DNA of 64,000 nt from Trichinella spiralis (GCA_000181795.3 CM012953.1:15200664-15264663); one strand, 5' to 3'. Numbered from the stretch's first letter, positions 36,835-50,280 are shown. Translations and numbers: made by a program. The notes: generated from the letters alone by a model not told the origin.

Positions 36835-39800
36835 TTAACCGCTAGGATTTTCTTTTTCTTGCACAGTCATTTTGCAAAAGCATAAAGTGACCTTTGACAC
36901 TATTTTCGAGCAAACATCCATTGAAGCAACGAGAATTCCAGACAAAAGAATTCCCGCACCTCCAACATAAAATGTTGCTTCATACGTTTTGGTAATGTCA
37001 TACAAAGCTCCTAAAATAAAATAAAGTAAATTAAAAGTATTTCTAATGAAATAACTACTTCACTTCTGCTCCAAAGCTATTTCATTTCCTTCATCAAAAT
37101 TTACATACATCCTTTTTGTTCCACTACATAAATTAAAGATCATATGTTTAAATAAAAGGCATATATTGTCATTTAGCCCTTAGAGTTTGGCTTCAGCTAA
37201 TAGCATAAGTATAATTTTAAATAGAGCATTAATATGTAACTAATTTTCAATACTTCATTAAACAGTGCATTGTATGAAGAGATATGGTAGAAAAATTAAA
37301 AATTATTAAACAACTTAACAAAATCACTTCATTTACCTGCAAATGGCGTACCGAGTAGATTTCCCAATCCCTGGACAAACAGAACCAAACCATAAGCCTC
37401 AGCAAACTGATTGATGTTTGTCAATTCGACAACTATCAATGATGTCATAGATGCGCTTGCACTGATTGCAAAGCCAAATATTACACAAAGTGTGCAAATC
37501 AGTGCAAAAGAAGAAGTCAATGGAATTACGCCAACGCAAACACCACATACTGCCGTGCAAAAGCCGAACCAAAGCATGTTATTGATTTGTGGCATATCAG
37601 CCAATGCACCGAACAAGATCACTGATATGGTATTTACAAGACCAATAATGGAAACCAACAAAGAAGCTGTTTGCTTGGTTATTTGAAAAAATTCTGTGCT
37701 ATATTCAGGCAAGTTGTTGTAAAAAATATCATTGAAAGAAAAGAAGAGAAAATTTGCAAAAAGAAAAAATGAAAGTTTGCCATTTTTCAACATCATCAAC
37801 TGATTATGAAATTTCCGCATAAAGCTCCAAGGGCTTTTAGCAGGTCGACTGGCCGACTCAGATGACAATGATTTCAAGAGTATCACAGGTTTTCGTACTA
37901 GAAATTCTGGTGCACTGAACTTTCTGCCGTAATATATTCCTACTGAAGATGGACAAACAGCTTCTGGTTCAATCCATCCTGAATCCATGTACTGTATTTG
38001 GACTGAACAAACCTGTCGACTGTTAATATCTTTAAAATATTGTAAATTATAAATAAAGAAATAACTATACACTTACATATATTATTCATCAAGGCCTTTT
38101 ATTTATATATACTCTTAGAATAGTACATGTTCTTGATTCGATGAAAAATATATATTCTTCATGAGATCGCATTTAAAAACTAATGATATTAATGCTGTTT
38201 TCTCTTAGCTGCTTCTAGTGTAATACATAAATCATTCAATCCCCTTTTATATATAAAATGTATCTGTCAAAAACATTAATCCTCAAAAACAGAAACAATA
38301 AAAACAAAATTTTGAAAAAAATCAAATGGAATAATGCTTTACTATATATAGATATATTATCATGTAATGCTACCATAAAATATACAAAAGTAGAATGATT
38401 TTTCAGAAAGCTTTTTCAGGAAAAAAAATGGAAAAATTAGATTAATTAATCAACAGAATTAATGATCTTGAATTTGTGAATTTGACATGGAACATTCTTT
38501 TACTAAGATGATTCTGAAGCTTATTTAAAGATACATTATTAAAATTAAGAAATACATTTAAAAATCCGAACATTGGAGAAAATGTGAATTCAAGTTTGAA
38601 ATCTTTATAGAGTTCAAAAATTAAGTCATAAAAAATATACAAGCTGCATACCTGAAACTGCGCCACAATCCACTTGAAAATTTTGGGCAGATGGTTGTGA
38701 TAAGCTAAATATGTTTAAATTTTTTAAAAGTATTTGAGCAATAAAATATATTTAAAGATACGTAAAATTAAGTATTTTATTTTCTTACTTTATAATAATA
38801 GCTTTTTCAGTTGCAAATTCATTCAAAAGAGAAAATAGTAAATGTATATTAGTTATTTATTTTGATGTATCTATTAATATATTCATCAGAAAGCTTGCAA
38901 TGAAAACTTCTTGATAAGAATAAGAATGTGGATTAAGAATGAATATTAAACACAAAAGTTTATAACATTCTGAATATACATTACTGCCAAAGATATATTT
39001 TTGTTCCCTTGAGGTGAAATTAATAAATTGCATGCTATTTAAAAACAATAAACAAAAATAAAAGTTTTACCAAAAAAAATGAAATGATCTGGTAACATTT
39101 TTTTGAGCAAAATTGGTGCACATCTGGGTTTGCTGCTTTCTCCTGGTACATTTGAAGCTTTTGTTGCTAGCAGACTGTAGACCTGAAAAACTGCCACTAC
39201 GTTTGAAATTTACAGTTTGCTTATTCTGCTCATGGCACTTTCCTTGGCTCTTTTGAACAGCTTTGCCATGTTGACTGCTAAATTGTTTTATGTGAGAGTG
39301 ATGCTTTTCGGCAAATTTTCTAGTATCTAAATGTGAATAACTACAAAATAAATATCGATTATATATGCACTTATAAATATATTGGATGCAATTATAAATT
39401 GTATTTATTAGATAATTTTAAGCAATTGATAATGACAGTGAAGTGTTCATACGTGAAATACAAGCACTGAATTACCATGACTAAATCGAGGATCCCGCAA
39501 CAAAGCTCCACAAACAAATAAGTTCAACGATATGCCTGATAAAATGAACAACGCACCATCCCAATAAAAAAGGTTCAGCAGTGCTTCAGTGACTGGTGCA
39601 AAAATTATCGTTCCAATGCCTGTGCCACAAACAGCAAAACTGGTCGCTATACCTCGTTTTTTATCAAAATAATGCGTCACTGCTACAATGGCAGTTGTGC
39701 AACAAATACCCAAACCAGAGCCTGCCAGAATGCCAAACGCAACGCACAACACGTATATATTTGTCGTGAAAACGCTAAATTAAAAGGCAAAATGTGTTGC

Positions 39801-40147
39801 AAAATTGCTCTATCATATTTTAATTACCTTACAAAAAAGCCTACAAAAGTCACTGAAGCACCGAGAAAAGTTACATGACGAAAGTTGTATTTTTCAATCA
39901 AGCCGCTTGCAACAGGACCAACAAGAAGAGGTAGTGCCATGAAAAATGCTCCAACCACCGATGATATTGCTTTAGAAGCATAGAACTGGCGTTGTATTTC
40001 CGGGAACAGTATACCAAAGCTGTATGCAAAGCCATCGGAAATTACATGCGTAGCAAACGCTGCAAACGCTACTACCCAACCGTAGCCTCCGTCTCTGGCA
40101 ACGAGAGCATTGAATGGAATGGATTTTTGTGTTTTTTCAGTCGACAT
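36835..40147 (-). CDS. Monocarboxylate-transporter-like MFS protein (SLC16 family), 6 exons
   Basis: A 598-aa membrane transporter. Exons: 39828-40147, 39476-39774, 39071-39326, 38652-38704, 37337-38029, 36835-37010, with phase continuous throughout. The SLC16 signature DGGYGWVV is at about residues 20-27 at the start of the first membrane helix, and FSFGILFPEIQRQF-type helices follow. Exons 1-2 encode helices 1-6, including YFDKKRGIATSFAVCGTGIG. Exon 3, exon 4 and the start of exon 5 encode a large basic/polar cytoplasmic loop rich in Lys, Gln, Ser and His. Exons 5-6 encode helices 7-12 and a short tail. The substrate (lactate, pyruvate, ketone bodies or an aromatic/thyroid-hormone-like compound in other members) cannot be read from the sequence. 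GTTTTCAG ends 6 nt before the ATG. Confidence 0.88.
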
Positions 40148-40153
40148 TGAAAT

Positions 40154-40489
40154 CTGAAAACTGTATATTATATTAAAATTATTTCAAAAAAAATATTTTA
40201 CATCTCTTTGTATAATTTTTTAAAAGTGCAAATTCTCCTAACTGCATACGCTGAACAATTTGCTTTGTACATATGTACGCAAAGGGTATTTCATCATTTC
40301 TCAAATACTGCAATCAAGCTTTTATTCTTTTATAATTTATTTAACTGACTAAGAAAACATGATTAAAAAATTTTTTAGATCGGTATTTATTTAAAATTCA
40401 CACATTTATTATTTTATCAATTCAAATATGATATCAATTTAGCATTTTTATAAATCATTGATAAAAAATATGCATATTTAATGTATATT

Positions 40490-40520
<31 letters not shown>

Positions 40521-42635
40521 GAATTATCGTCAACAGTATAGAAAGAGATCATTATGACGTATAATATTGGATGTCAACACTGGCATACCACATGACGCAA
40601 ATTGATATTCAATGCTCACATTCCAGTAGCATCAGAATTTGAGTTTTTATCATAGTCAATTTCATTTCACTCAAATTCATACATTCAAAAAATAAAATAA
40701 AATAAAAAGACAACAATAAGCAAATTTTACGAAAAAGTATTCAACAGCATTAGCAGTTTTTGTTTTGTTTTGCATCATCAAAGAATACAAAACATATGTG
40801 CTAATAATTTTAGCATAATAACTTGCAAATTACATCTGAATACTTTTTTTGTGTAACCGGAGAAGCAAGTGTAAAGGTGAATATCAATTCAGCAAAATTT
40901 CACAATTCTCTCTAATTAAGTAAAGAAAAAAACGATGCACCACTATTGTGAAATATATATTTTTTTTCAACTGCTTCTAATTATTTGATAATATATGATA
41001 TACTATGAACTGGAATATCAGACTTGAAAATAAGCTTAAAATAATTAGTTCAAGAATGACAAATAAAAAATACAGTATTACAGAATTGCACAAATTGAGA
41101 TATTTGTTTTTTTGTTGTGTTAAATAAAAATAGAAATAAAAAAGCAATAAGCACGCTTATCTTTGAAGATGTTTTTCAACTGCAGCTCAACAACAGCAGC
41201 TGTTCCATCTCGACTAGTTAAAATGCTATTATTTATCAACAGCAAACATTGATGCATAAAAAAATAGATGAATATCAGAAAATAATAATAATAAAAATTA
41301 GTTTTTTAATAAAAAAAGGAGAAAGGACAGGTGAAATTTTGCAAGCTTTCTTTCACTTTCATTTGTCAAAAGTTCAACATGTCATAAATTATTAAAGGCA
41401 AAAAAAGGAAGGAGGAATTTTTAGCCGTATTGATTGAAATTGTCGTGGCAAGCTAAAATGAAAAAGATTCTTTTCTAAAAGAAGTCAATAAAATCTGTCA
41501 GTTGCAAAATGTAAAAGAATCCACGGAATTTATGCAAGTGAAATTTCAACAATTTGCAAAAATAGTAATAATAATTAATAAATTAACCTTCTTACTGTAG
41601 TGAGCATAAATGATTAATTAATACAGAAATCCATTTTAATTGATAATATATATATATTTATATTTATTTCAAAAAAAAACAGCAGCAAATTCATTCCATC
41701 GGAATGCATTAATGTGATGTCAAATAGAATACGTCAATAAATTTCTCATCAAAACTTTCGAAACATATTTCTCAGTAAAAAATCTTTCATCCATCTTCAC
41801 TAGCCAAATTATGAATAATAAAATGTTCAAATTATCCATCAAATATTAAATAAATAAATTAATAAAAAGAATCACACAACATGCAAAAGTAGAAAAAAAG
41901 TATTCGGCAATACTCTATCGAAAAGTTTTCATCTTTCCACATTGAAGCAATTGACGACACTCAACATTACAAGGTACAATAAATAATAATTAAAAAAAGC
42001 TTTACAAACAGTTTCACATAGCAAGATCACAGTTTCAAGTATTCTTTAAGTTAATATTTATTATCATGAAAACTTCAACCACTGAATATTATTATTTATG
42101 CACACTTTGTAAGAAATACAGCATTTCAGATGAAAATTTAATTTTAGTCGAACAACGAAGCAACTCTAAAGTGTATAAGCAAAATTCTTTTTCTCAAAAA
42201 AAGAATATACTGCTTAATTTAGAATTTTATTTAAAAAAAACTAATTCAAACGACAGTATTCAATAAATTTGCATAAAATTAAAAGTTCAACATCGATCCC
42301 ATTTTCTCTTCTCTTGACTTTTTCTTTCAGCTGTCCATTTTCAACTGCATATTTATAAATTATTTTTGATTAATTTTTGATCAATAAATTTTTAATGAAA
42401 ATTAAATTTTTCCAAAAATTTTTTTTTCTTCGTTTTCAAACAAAATTATACCGTATATTTAGCAAAGTAAAAGAATAAATCTTCCTTTCAGCTTTATCTG
42501 TCAGAAATGCTGTATCAAAATCTGCAACGATGCAGAATATGATGTGTAAAGTGCGTTGATGGAATTAAAAAAACAAACATCCATTGTTGTTGGATTGATT
42601 AATTAATTTTTGATTCGAATTTGCATACATCACCT
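40154..42635. other. AT-rich intergenic tract with (CAA)n repeat
   Basis: (AAC)n lies at about 40491-40520 and (TAA)n near 41281-41295. The frame at 42066-42266 (+) has no recognisable features. No gene is called. Confidence 0.4.
40491..40520. repeat. (CAA)n microsatellite
   Basis: Nine or ten AAC units upstream of the SLC16-like gene start. Confidence 0.9.
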
Positions 42636-44527
42636 TCATCGGAGCAGAAGAGGCTTTTCATTGTTCAAATGTGGTTCCATTGGCAGATGATGTTCATCAT
42701 CGGTCATACACCCATTCTGTGAACTGAAATTAAACGTGAACAACAAAACAGATAACACTACTTGCAAAAATTTGTTTGGTGGAAAATTTATTTTAATATA
42801 TCCTGTGAGTTGAAAGTTGGCATAAATATTGGTCGCCAGTTGTCGATAAAGATTCATTTACCAAACTCATATTAGCAAGGCCAATTGGTTCATTCAAAAA
42901 ATTCCGCTTGCCAGAGATCTTTCCATTAAAAAGAACATATTGATAAATAAATGAAATTATAAAAAGAGATACATGCTTATTTCTTAATTTTTATTTTTTT
43001 TCATATAAATATAATTAATTTTGAAAAATATTCAGGTAAAACTCGATATTGTGAATGATACACAAGTTGATGTATGTTAACACCAACCAGAGCATCATCC
43101 ATGAGTGTTGGAATGACAAGTAAGTAGTAAGCGAGTAAAAATTTGGATAATTTCCTGCTATAGATGACGTTGGGGAATTTGAGAAAAAAAATCAATTCTC
43201 TTAATCGCCTCTCAGTGCATGCAGCATTTATTGTTTGAAAAACACGGCGCCAACAATGCTTTTACTATATGCTGATATACGTTGCATAAGCATTATTTAA
43301 AAAATACAACAAAAAGCAAAATTAAAACCATTCGATAAAACTAATTAATTCTGTTCGTGTGAATAATACGAATAATAGTAGCAATTAAATTTGAATTTTC
43401 CAATGTTGATAAGATCGAATTATGGATTAGTAATGAATTTTCATTGTTTAAAAAATTTCGTAATATTAACTCTTCACATATATTATTATTGTTAAATAAA
43501 TATACACTTTATCCCAAATCACAACATTATATTTATTAAACGCTAACAAAAAACAAATTTACTCTTTACAAAATTTGCACCAATAATAATAGCATGGAGT
43601 GTGTATGCCACTGGTCCAAAAGAACTTGCAACCACGATGAGGTGAAGCACAGCAGCAGCATCAAAAGTTTGAAGTTCTATGAAAGACGCATATTATTATT
43701 CGAAATTTATGAACATTTTTTCAAATCAAATTATTATGACGTCACGAAACCAAAAAGTCAATATAGAAACACTTTTTGATTGGCTGCACGTCTACTGTTT
43801 GAGCAAAAATTGTCAGAAAAAAAGCCAACCAATCATAATCAAATAGCCAGCAGTTAACTATCGGGTATGAATGAAGAAATTGCACTTCATTTTCGTCGGA
43901 AAAAGCATATCAAGGAAAGTAATTCATTTTTAAAATTTAATAACTTTCATGATCGACAAATTCAACAAAATTTTGTCAACTTAGCGTTCATCATTACAGC
44001 AACAACTGCAAGAAAGCCATCTATTTTGCATGCAATATTTGATCAGATTTGCCGTAAAAACAGTAAGCTATATTATTAATTTATTCACATATTTCAAATT
44101 GACCGTTTTATGCAATCAAAGCCTTGCTGCCAATGGTGGTGATCTGCAAGTTTAGTGCGTACAAATATGCATCTAGCATATGCATAAAATGAAATCATCT
44201 TGAAAAACACTTTACTTTAAAAAAATAAAACAACAACTCATTGAATATTTTGATAATTTGATAAAGAGAATACAAAATACAAATTTTAGTGATGAAATTG
44301 ATTTGAAATTTAACTAAAAAGTAAATATTCGACGCAGATAATTTTTTAAATCTTCAATTAACAAAAACAAAATAAATTTTAATACTAAAATCAAATAACA
44401 ACTGGTAAAACTGGAGTTTAAAAATTAAGCAAATCAAATTAAATTATATTGCATTTTTCCCACCTAACATGAATAGAATGTACTGAGAGAATATTTTGCG
44501 CATATCCTCTGTTTGTGCTTCTTTCTT
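42636..44527 (-). CDS. Unrecognised membrane protein, 3' part of gene (four exons seen)
   Basis: Four minus-strand exons join without a phase break: 44464-44527 (phase 0 in, reads KKEAQTEDMRKIFSQYILFM), 43581-43676 (LQTFDAAAVLHLIVVASSFG and PVAYTLHAIII), 43084-43157 (GNYPNFYSLTTYLSFQHSWM then MLWLVL), 42862-42918 (ISGKRNFLNEPIGLANMSL) and a terminal fifth segment 42636-42716 (NGCMTDDEHHLPMEPHLNNE then KPLLLR, stop). The product would have two or more membrane helices and a polar cytoplasmic tail ending in EKPLLLR, a fit to the acidic dileucine sorting motif. The YPNFYSL element slightly recalls cytochrome b561, but the spacing does not convince me. The 5' end is not located; upstream exons may be absent, or interleaved before the LANCL gene. 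Confidence 0.4.
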
Positions 44528-44927
44528 CTACATAAATGTAATACACATTCATGAATAGTTTTGAAGAAAAAAATGAAAAAGCCTCCATTAATAGTAATTT
44601 AAGCTTTACAAATTTAAACAATTATTTGAAATGCAAACGTGAACAAAACAGTCGTTTAGAAATTAATTTCAATAATAATAAAAAAAACAAGCTTATTCAA
44701 CATTATTTATTTATTGACATGCAACAAGAACTACTGCTTCAGTATATTTATATTCAATAGAGACAGAATGCTATGAAAAAGAAAAAATTGATTACAATCG
44801 AATAAAAATGAGAGAAGTAATGGTGAAATTTGCTGAAAAGCTTCCAGTGTAAATTTCAGCAGAAAAAAGGAAGAAGTTGACCAATAAATTTAAATTCAAT
44901 CAGCATTACTATTCTTGCTTGAAAAGT
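44528..44927. other. AT-rich interval 3' of LANCL
   Basis: Holds a TTTATT (minus-strand AATAAA) near 44706, suitable as the LANCL poly(A) signal. A hydrophobic minus-strand frame around 44740-44840 might be another exon of the neighbouring membrane protein but does not join cleanly in phase. Confidence 0.35.
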
Positions 44928-46905
44928 TTAATAAAACCCTGGAAACGCGGCCTCTTTCGGCTTAAGCAAATCAACCAAATAATAAATCGTCCCGGCTAAG
45001 CCTAGACGTAGAAAAAAAAACAATTAACATTAGCTTTGCGTATGTTTCTCGTTTCTCCAGAATTATCAAATAAGCACGAACCTTCATAAAGTGAGTATGG
45101 TCGATCAGCAATGCGACATCCATGCTTTCCATAATCGAAAATCCACTCTGCGAACTTGGATAAAAAGGTTTGATTGCAACGTTTCGAAAAAAAATAATAA
45201 ATTTCCCACAATCATCCTCACCTTCAATGCTCGATGCAAATATTTCAAATCATCCGTCAATTGATACATCGCCAAAAATGCATATCCATTGCCAGCGGTG
45301 CCATGACACAGACCGTAACCTTTTTTCAACAATCCTCGAGCCCAAATCACATCTGCACAAGCAACTGCCTCTTTGAAATATTCTTCTTTACCATAAATCT
45401 GAAAAGAATTTCGTTTTTAAAAATTTATCATCTTTTAATTTTTTTTCAATTACAGCATGTGCTTGAATGAGCATGTGAATAAATCCAGGAGCTCCGTGAC
45501 ACCAGTGGACCAATTTGTCCGTCTCTTTGCCAAGTGAAGACGGATAGTTGCCACTTGGAAAGCGAAGAGTTATCAAATAATCAATTGTCTGCTCAACTGC
45601 AGATTTCAAATTGACATTTTCACAAAAATTTGGAGTCTAAGAAAAAAATACAAATTACACTTTCAAAAGTACACCAATAAAAAATAAGACAAAATAAAAG
45701 ACCCTCATCAAGGTGAAAAGTATTCCCGCAAGACCATGAGCCGCACCCAAATAATATGTACCATGCCATTTGTAAAGCAACTTGCACTGCGTGTTATTTC
45801 CCAGTCGTATCCCACTACGGTATATTTCATCGACAACCTGAAAAAAAATTATCAAATTATCAAAATTGAATAATTAATTGACTGAAAAAATAAAATTTCA
45901 AACTTTTGCTATTGCAGCATCCAAACCGGAAAAATTTCCAAATTCTCTGCGAACAAGCATCAAAGAATACAAATAACCACTACGACCGTACAATAGTTCA
46001 TCTGGTAAATCTTCATTTTCAGTTTCATTTGCCATTGCAATTAATCTATTAATTTATTTGAAAAAAAATTCACTTTTAAATATGCTACATTATCATAATC
46101 AAAACGGAAAAGCAACGCAACAAGACTTACTTTTCCAGTGCACTAGAAGCGATGGCATCTTGCTTTGCTGACCGATGAACAAGCGCTTCAATTGCATAAC
46201 TTCCACCTGTTCCACACAAGAAAGTCGGCTAGAAAGCATAAAATGGAACAAATTTAATTTAAAAAAAAACAATATTATAAACAGCATATTTTTGAAATCA
46301 TTACGGTTCTCGTTTTCCAACGTTTGGTCATGTTTATCGATTTCACTGCTTTTGCCAAATAATCCGAACTGTTGTCATCGTTCAACTTCTGGTACAAATG
46401 GTGATAAAGTAGTGCATATCCTAGAACACTGTTGAAATTAATAATAAAATTTAAACATGAAAAATAAGAAAATTGTTTAATATACTTCGAAATGAAATTT
46501 CAATCAAAGAAACTCAAATTTGAATAGAACTTTTCAAAAAAAAATACAATCTTTTAATACTGATACAGAATAATAATCTAAACAGCATATTTTACCACTG
46601 ATTCCTGTATAAACAGAGAAATCATTTTCCGAGTCATTTCGAATAGCATTTATCCATAATGGTGTTAAATAGTAGATGCAGTCGCGAATTCTTGAACTCC
46701 AATGATCATTCAACTGAAATAAACAATGATCATAAACAGAACAAATAAATATTTCAATTAATAAACTTCAAATTGTATTAACAAAAATGTGAAAATTAAC
46801 AAATGCATTCAATTTACATACCGTTTCGCCATTTTCACTCAAATACTGTGTACGGTTTGAAAGACAATAATCTTCAAAATTATTTGCAAACGAGCGGCCG
46901 TCCAT
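44928..46905 (-). CDS. LanC-like protein (LANCL family), 10 exons, 399 aa
   Basis: Eukaryotic homologue of bacterial lanthionine cyclases; vertebrate LANCLs bind zinc and glutathione and add it to dehydroamino acids. Exons: 46822-46905, 46596-46713, 46305-46420, 46131-46228, 45904-46045, 45703-45837, 45454-45636, 45222-45398, 45082-45154, 44928-45001. The phase is continuous. The double alpha-barrel Gly motifs are present: LLYGRSGYLYSLML, GAAHGLAGILFTL, VHWCHGAPGFIHML, YGLCHGTAGNGYAFL and HGCRIADRPYSLYEG. The zinc ligands (Cys of WCHG, Cys-His of LCHG) are all kept, so it may be catalytically competent. The N-terminus (MDGRSFANNFEDY) most resembles LANCL3. The start follows TTATTTCAG by 30 nt. 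Length is normal. The donor of exon 6 (GTCTTT) is weak. Confidence 0.92.
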
Positions 46906-46935
46906 CAAATTTTCAAAGCAACTAATTATAATATG

Positions 46936-48992
46936 CTGAAATAAATCTAAATTAATTATAGATTTTAAATATAAATAAACAAAATGTTATGAAAGTTATG
47001 ATGCGCCAGTTTCAATTAACAAAAACTAATCCAACATGAACAAATCTGCTTTATGTACAGTATGTTTAAATTGCAGGTTCGAAGATAATATCGCGTTAAT
47101 TCAATAATCAAATTATTTCCATTTTCTTTTTCAAATATTACTTCTTTGGCTGCAATTTAAAAGTAAACTGGTTTAAAAATCACTGTCCACAGTTTTCATC
47201 AAGTGTAAAAAGTAAACTTAATTGTACGTCGAGCAGCAACGTTACAAATTAAAACATAGCTGCTTACGTATCCAGAAAATTATATTCTTGCTTTAAAACA
47301 AACTGCATAAAATGAAGAAAATAATGCCATTAATTTAAAGTGAATACCCGCACAGTATATATCAGAACAAGCAAGTGTAAATGTATCCTACTGTATTTTT
47401 ACAATATATCTAATTTGTAGATTAATTGTGTTCTGTGTGAATTTTTTCCGAATCCTCTTTTATCCATTGGACTACAAGAGAATAGTACAGAAAAACCCAT
47501 TCGCAGATTGTCGACGTTTACATAAACTGACATCTCTACTCAGATGTAGCAAATATAAACTACGTTGGCTGTGTGCGAAATGGAGCTGTGTTCTATGCAG
47601 TACACTGCCTTTTGGTATCAGAAATGTAAATCATGGAACCAAAGTAACTGGTTGAAGTTTATGAGTTCGGAGAGGTTCGGACAAACAAGTGCGGCATCAT
47701 GCAGGTACAACAAAGTTGCCTGATCTTCAAAATATTTAATTGACAATAATTAGAACTCAAATGTAATGAGGTGAATAAATTACCAAAGTAGTTCGATGAA
47801 GAGGCTGATGTTCTAATTGTGGTATCCTATTGTTAGGATGTTGTGATATTCCACGTTTAACAGATAAAAAAGGGTTCCATTAATAAATCAAATCAAAGAA
47901 ACCGACTTCTTTATAATTTAAAACTTTTCTGTAACCTGAACAGATTCTACAACATATAAAGCGAATGTTACTAGCACTCGTTTGAAAATATTTAATATAT
48001 TGGAAATGATCTGATTAACATAAACTGATAAACTAGTATTAATACATTAAACTGTTTGACAATAAACTGTATATATGGCTAGCATAACTTGTGACTTTAT
48101 TGTCTCACAAAACCCATAAAATTACATTATGCTGTTTCTAAAATCTTTGAAGAATATCTGCATTAGGATGGCTAAAAGTGTGAATGTTGGAAAAGAGAAA
48201 AATTTAAGGAATATTCATTCATTATCGTTCATTATTAATTTGCTTTTATAACAGATATGAACATTTTCATATCTCCAACCTGAAAAAAATAACCACTTTC
48301 TATATTCGACGGACACATTAATTACGCTAACAGGAGTTTAATAGAAAAGAATATCCTCTGACATGTTGAAATTGCGGAACATGATTACAAGAAAGCAGCG
48401 TTAGAAATTCTTGGAGCTGATTTAGCTTAAAGTAGCTTTTCAAGCTTCGCAACGCATTAGCAGTGTTCCAAAGTATTACAAGAGAAAAATGCAAGCAGGT
48501 TTTATGTGGAGTCATTTTTTTAATAAATTGATTAAACGATTATAAATAATAAAATAAAGGAAATAAACGGAACTTAAATGACAAGCTATCAAAAATTTGG
48601 ATGTATAGAACACGTCATTCAAGTGCAGAAAGTTATATGGAAAGGTAGTTGAATAAAAGCTAGAAAAATGTACTTTTCTCATTTACAATTAAAAAAGTAT
48701 TAATTTTTGAAGATTAAAACATTATTTTGTATTAATAAATATATATGTACAGTAATTATTCAATGAATAATTTTATTACATTTAAGCATGCTATATATAT
48801 ATGACTATATTTAAAATATATTTATTAAACTGCAATAAACCAAAGTTAAAACTAAAGCTAATAATTGTTTTAAATGTATTTATATTAAAATCTTTTAAAT
48901 TTCAAAGAAATTTTAAACTTTAAACAAAATGTAATTGATAAATAAGAGTGCATTGAATTAGTTGTTATAGCAATTGTTTTGTTGCTTCCGGT
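46936..48992. other. Intergenic tract
   Basis: Divergent spacer between LANCL (-) and the phosphatase (+). The plus-strand frame at 47428-47655 (75 aa, Cys/Arg/Lys-rich) has somewhat higher GC than its surroundings but no recognisable family, and I leave it uncalled. Confidence 0.4.
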
Positions 48993-50280
48993 ATGCTTCA
49001 AAAGATAATTCGCAGTGTGCAAGAAAAGCAAGCTCGATGGAAAGGGCTGCAAGAGAAGTTGTTAAGGAATCGCGGCAGTACAACACCTTTGACTGAACAA
49101 GAGCTGATGGATATTTTGAATGCCGCCATTCCATTGTTATTGGCTGAACAATCGCTGATAGAATTCAAAGCACCGGTGGTAATTTGTGGTGATATTCATG
49201 GACAATTTGAAGATTTACTGCGATTGTACGATTCCGTCGGTTGGCCCCCAGAAAAACGTTATTTATTTCTGGGTATTTATTTAGCTCATTCAGCTTATTT
49301 TTATTTTTTTGAAAATCTTTTCTGCCGATATTAGGTGACTATGTGGATCGTGGACCGCAAAGTGTGGAGGTTATGAGCTTGCAAATATTGTTGAAGCTGC
49401 AATATCCGAACGATTATTTTCTGTTGCGTGGAAATCACGAACATGCGGTAATTAATCAGAGTTATGGATTTTACGACGAATGCACGTCACGTTACAGCGT
49501 GAATCTTTGGAAGCGCTTTCAGGTAATAAAAAAAATTTGCATATTAACATGATAAAAATGATAATTTACAAACACACATACATACATACATATATAACAA
49601 TTTTAGAATCTTTTTGTTTGTATGCCTTTGTCTGCATTGGTCTCAAAAAAAATATTTTGCATGCACGGTGGAATTTCATCAGAATTGAAAAATTTTGACC
49701 AGATTCGCGGCATTCAACGTCCGACTTCTGTATCACCAAGTGGAATTTTATGTGATCTGCTTTGGTCAGATCCAGATGAAAATACGAGTGGTTGGAAATT
49801 AATCTCCTTTTTACTTAATCATTTATTCATTATTTCTAAATCAAATTCTAATCATTGAATCGTTTGTTTACAGGCTACAAGAAAAGTCCTAGAGGGATAG
49901 GATGTGTTTTTGGAGAAAATGTCACAATAGAATTCTGCGATAACATGGGCATCGATCTCATCGTTCGTGCTCATCAAGTAATTTTTAAATTTTAAAAATT
50001 ATTTCAAGCATCTTTTTAAATACACTATTTCAGGTTTTCGACCAGGGATATCAGTTCTTTGCCAATCGTCGCTGCGTTACTATATTCAGCGCTCCAAATT
50101 ATTGCAACCTCTTCAATAATGCAGCAGCTGCACTGATTATTGATAAAAATTTGAACTGTAAAATAGTAGTAAGCTGTTGTTTCGCTTATGAAAACAGAAA
50201 AATTTCATTTCGGTACAATTGTTCATGTTTTTTCTCTTCTTTTTTAGCAAATTATGCCACGTAACAAAAAGAAGAAATAA
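48993..50280 (+). CDS. PP1-like serine/threonine protein phosphatase, 6 exons, 307 aa
   Basis: PPP-family metallophosphatase. Exons: 48993-49272, 49335-49522, 49607-49790, 49874-49977, 50034-50168, 50248-50280. The metal-binding signatures are intact: GDIHGQ (66-71), GDYVDRG and RGNHE, with catalytic His and Asp residues present. FCMHGG, LLWSDPD, VRAHQV and FSAPNYC follow the PP1 pattern closely. Two local differences from canonical PP1: the segment after SAPNYC reads NLFNNA instead of GEFDNA, and the protein ends in a short polybasic tail (PRNKKKK). It is thus a divergent PP1-like enzyme, similar to the expanded PP1-like sets of nematodes. TTATAG ends 22 nt before the ATG. AATAAA at 50383 is a likely poly(A) signal. 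Confidence 0.92.

Noticed and set aside
43084-43195. Cytochrome b561 assignment for the YPNFYSL-containing exon
   Set aside because: The similarity is limited to a few residues and the haem-ligand His spacing of b561 is not evident.
47428-47655. 75-aa plus-strand frame, Cys/Arg/Lys-rich
   Set aside because: Slightly GC-richer than its surroundings, but no acceptor-linked neighbours, no motif and no family match I can defend.
48327-48515. 62-aa minus-strand frame considered as a transposase fragment
   Set aside because: No DDE/D or helix-turn-helix signature and no terminal repeats nearby.
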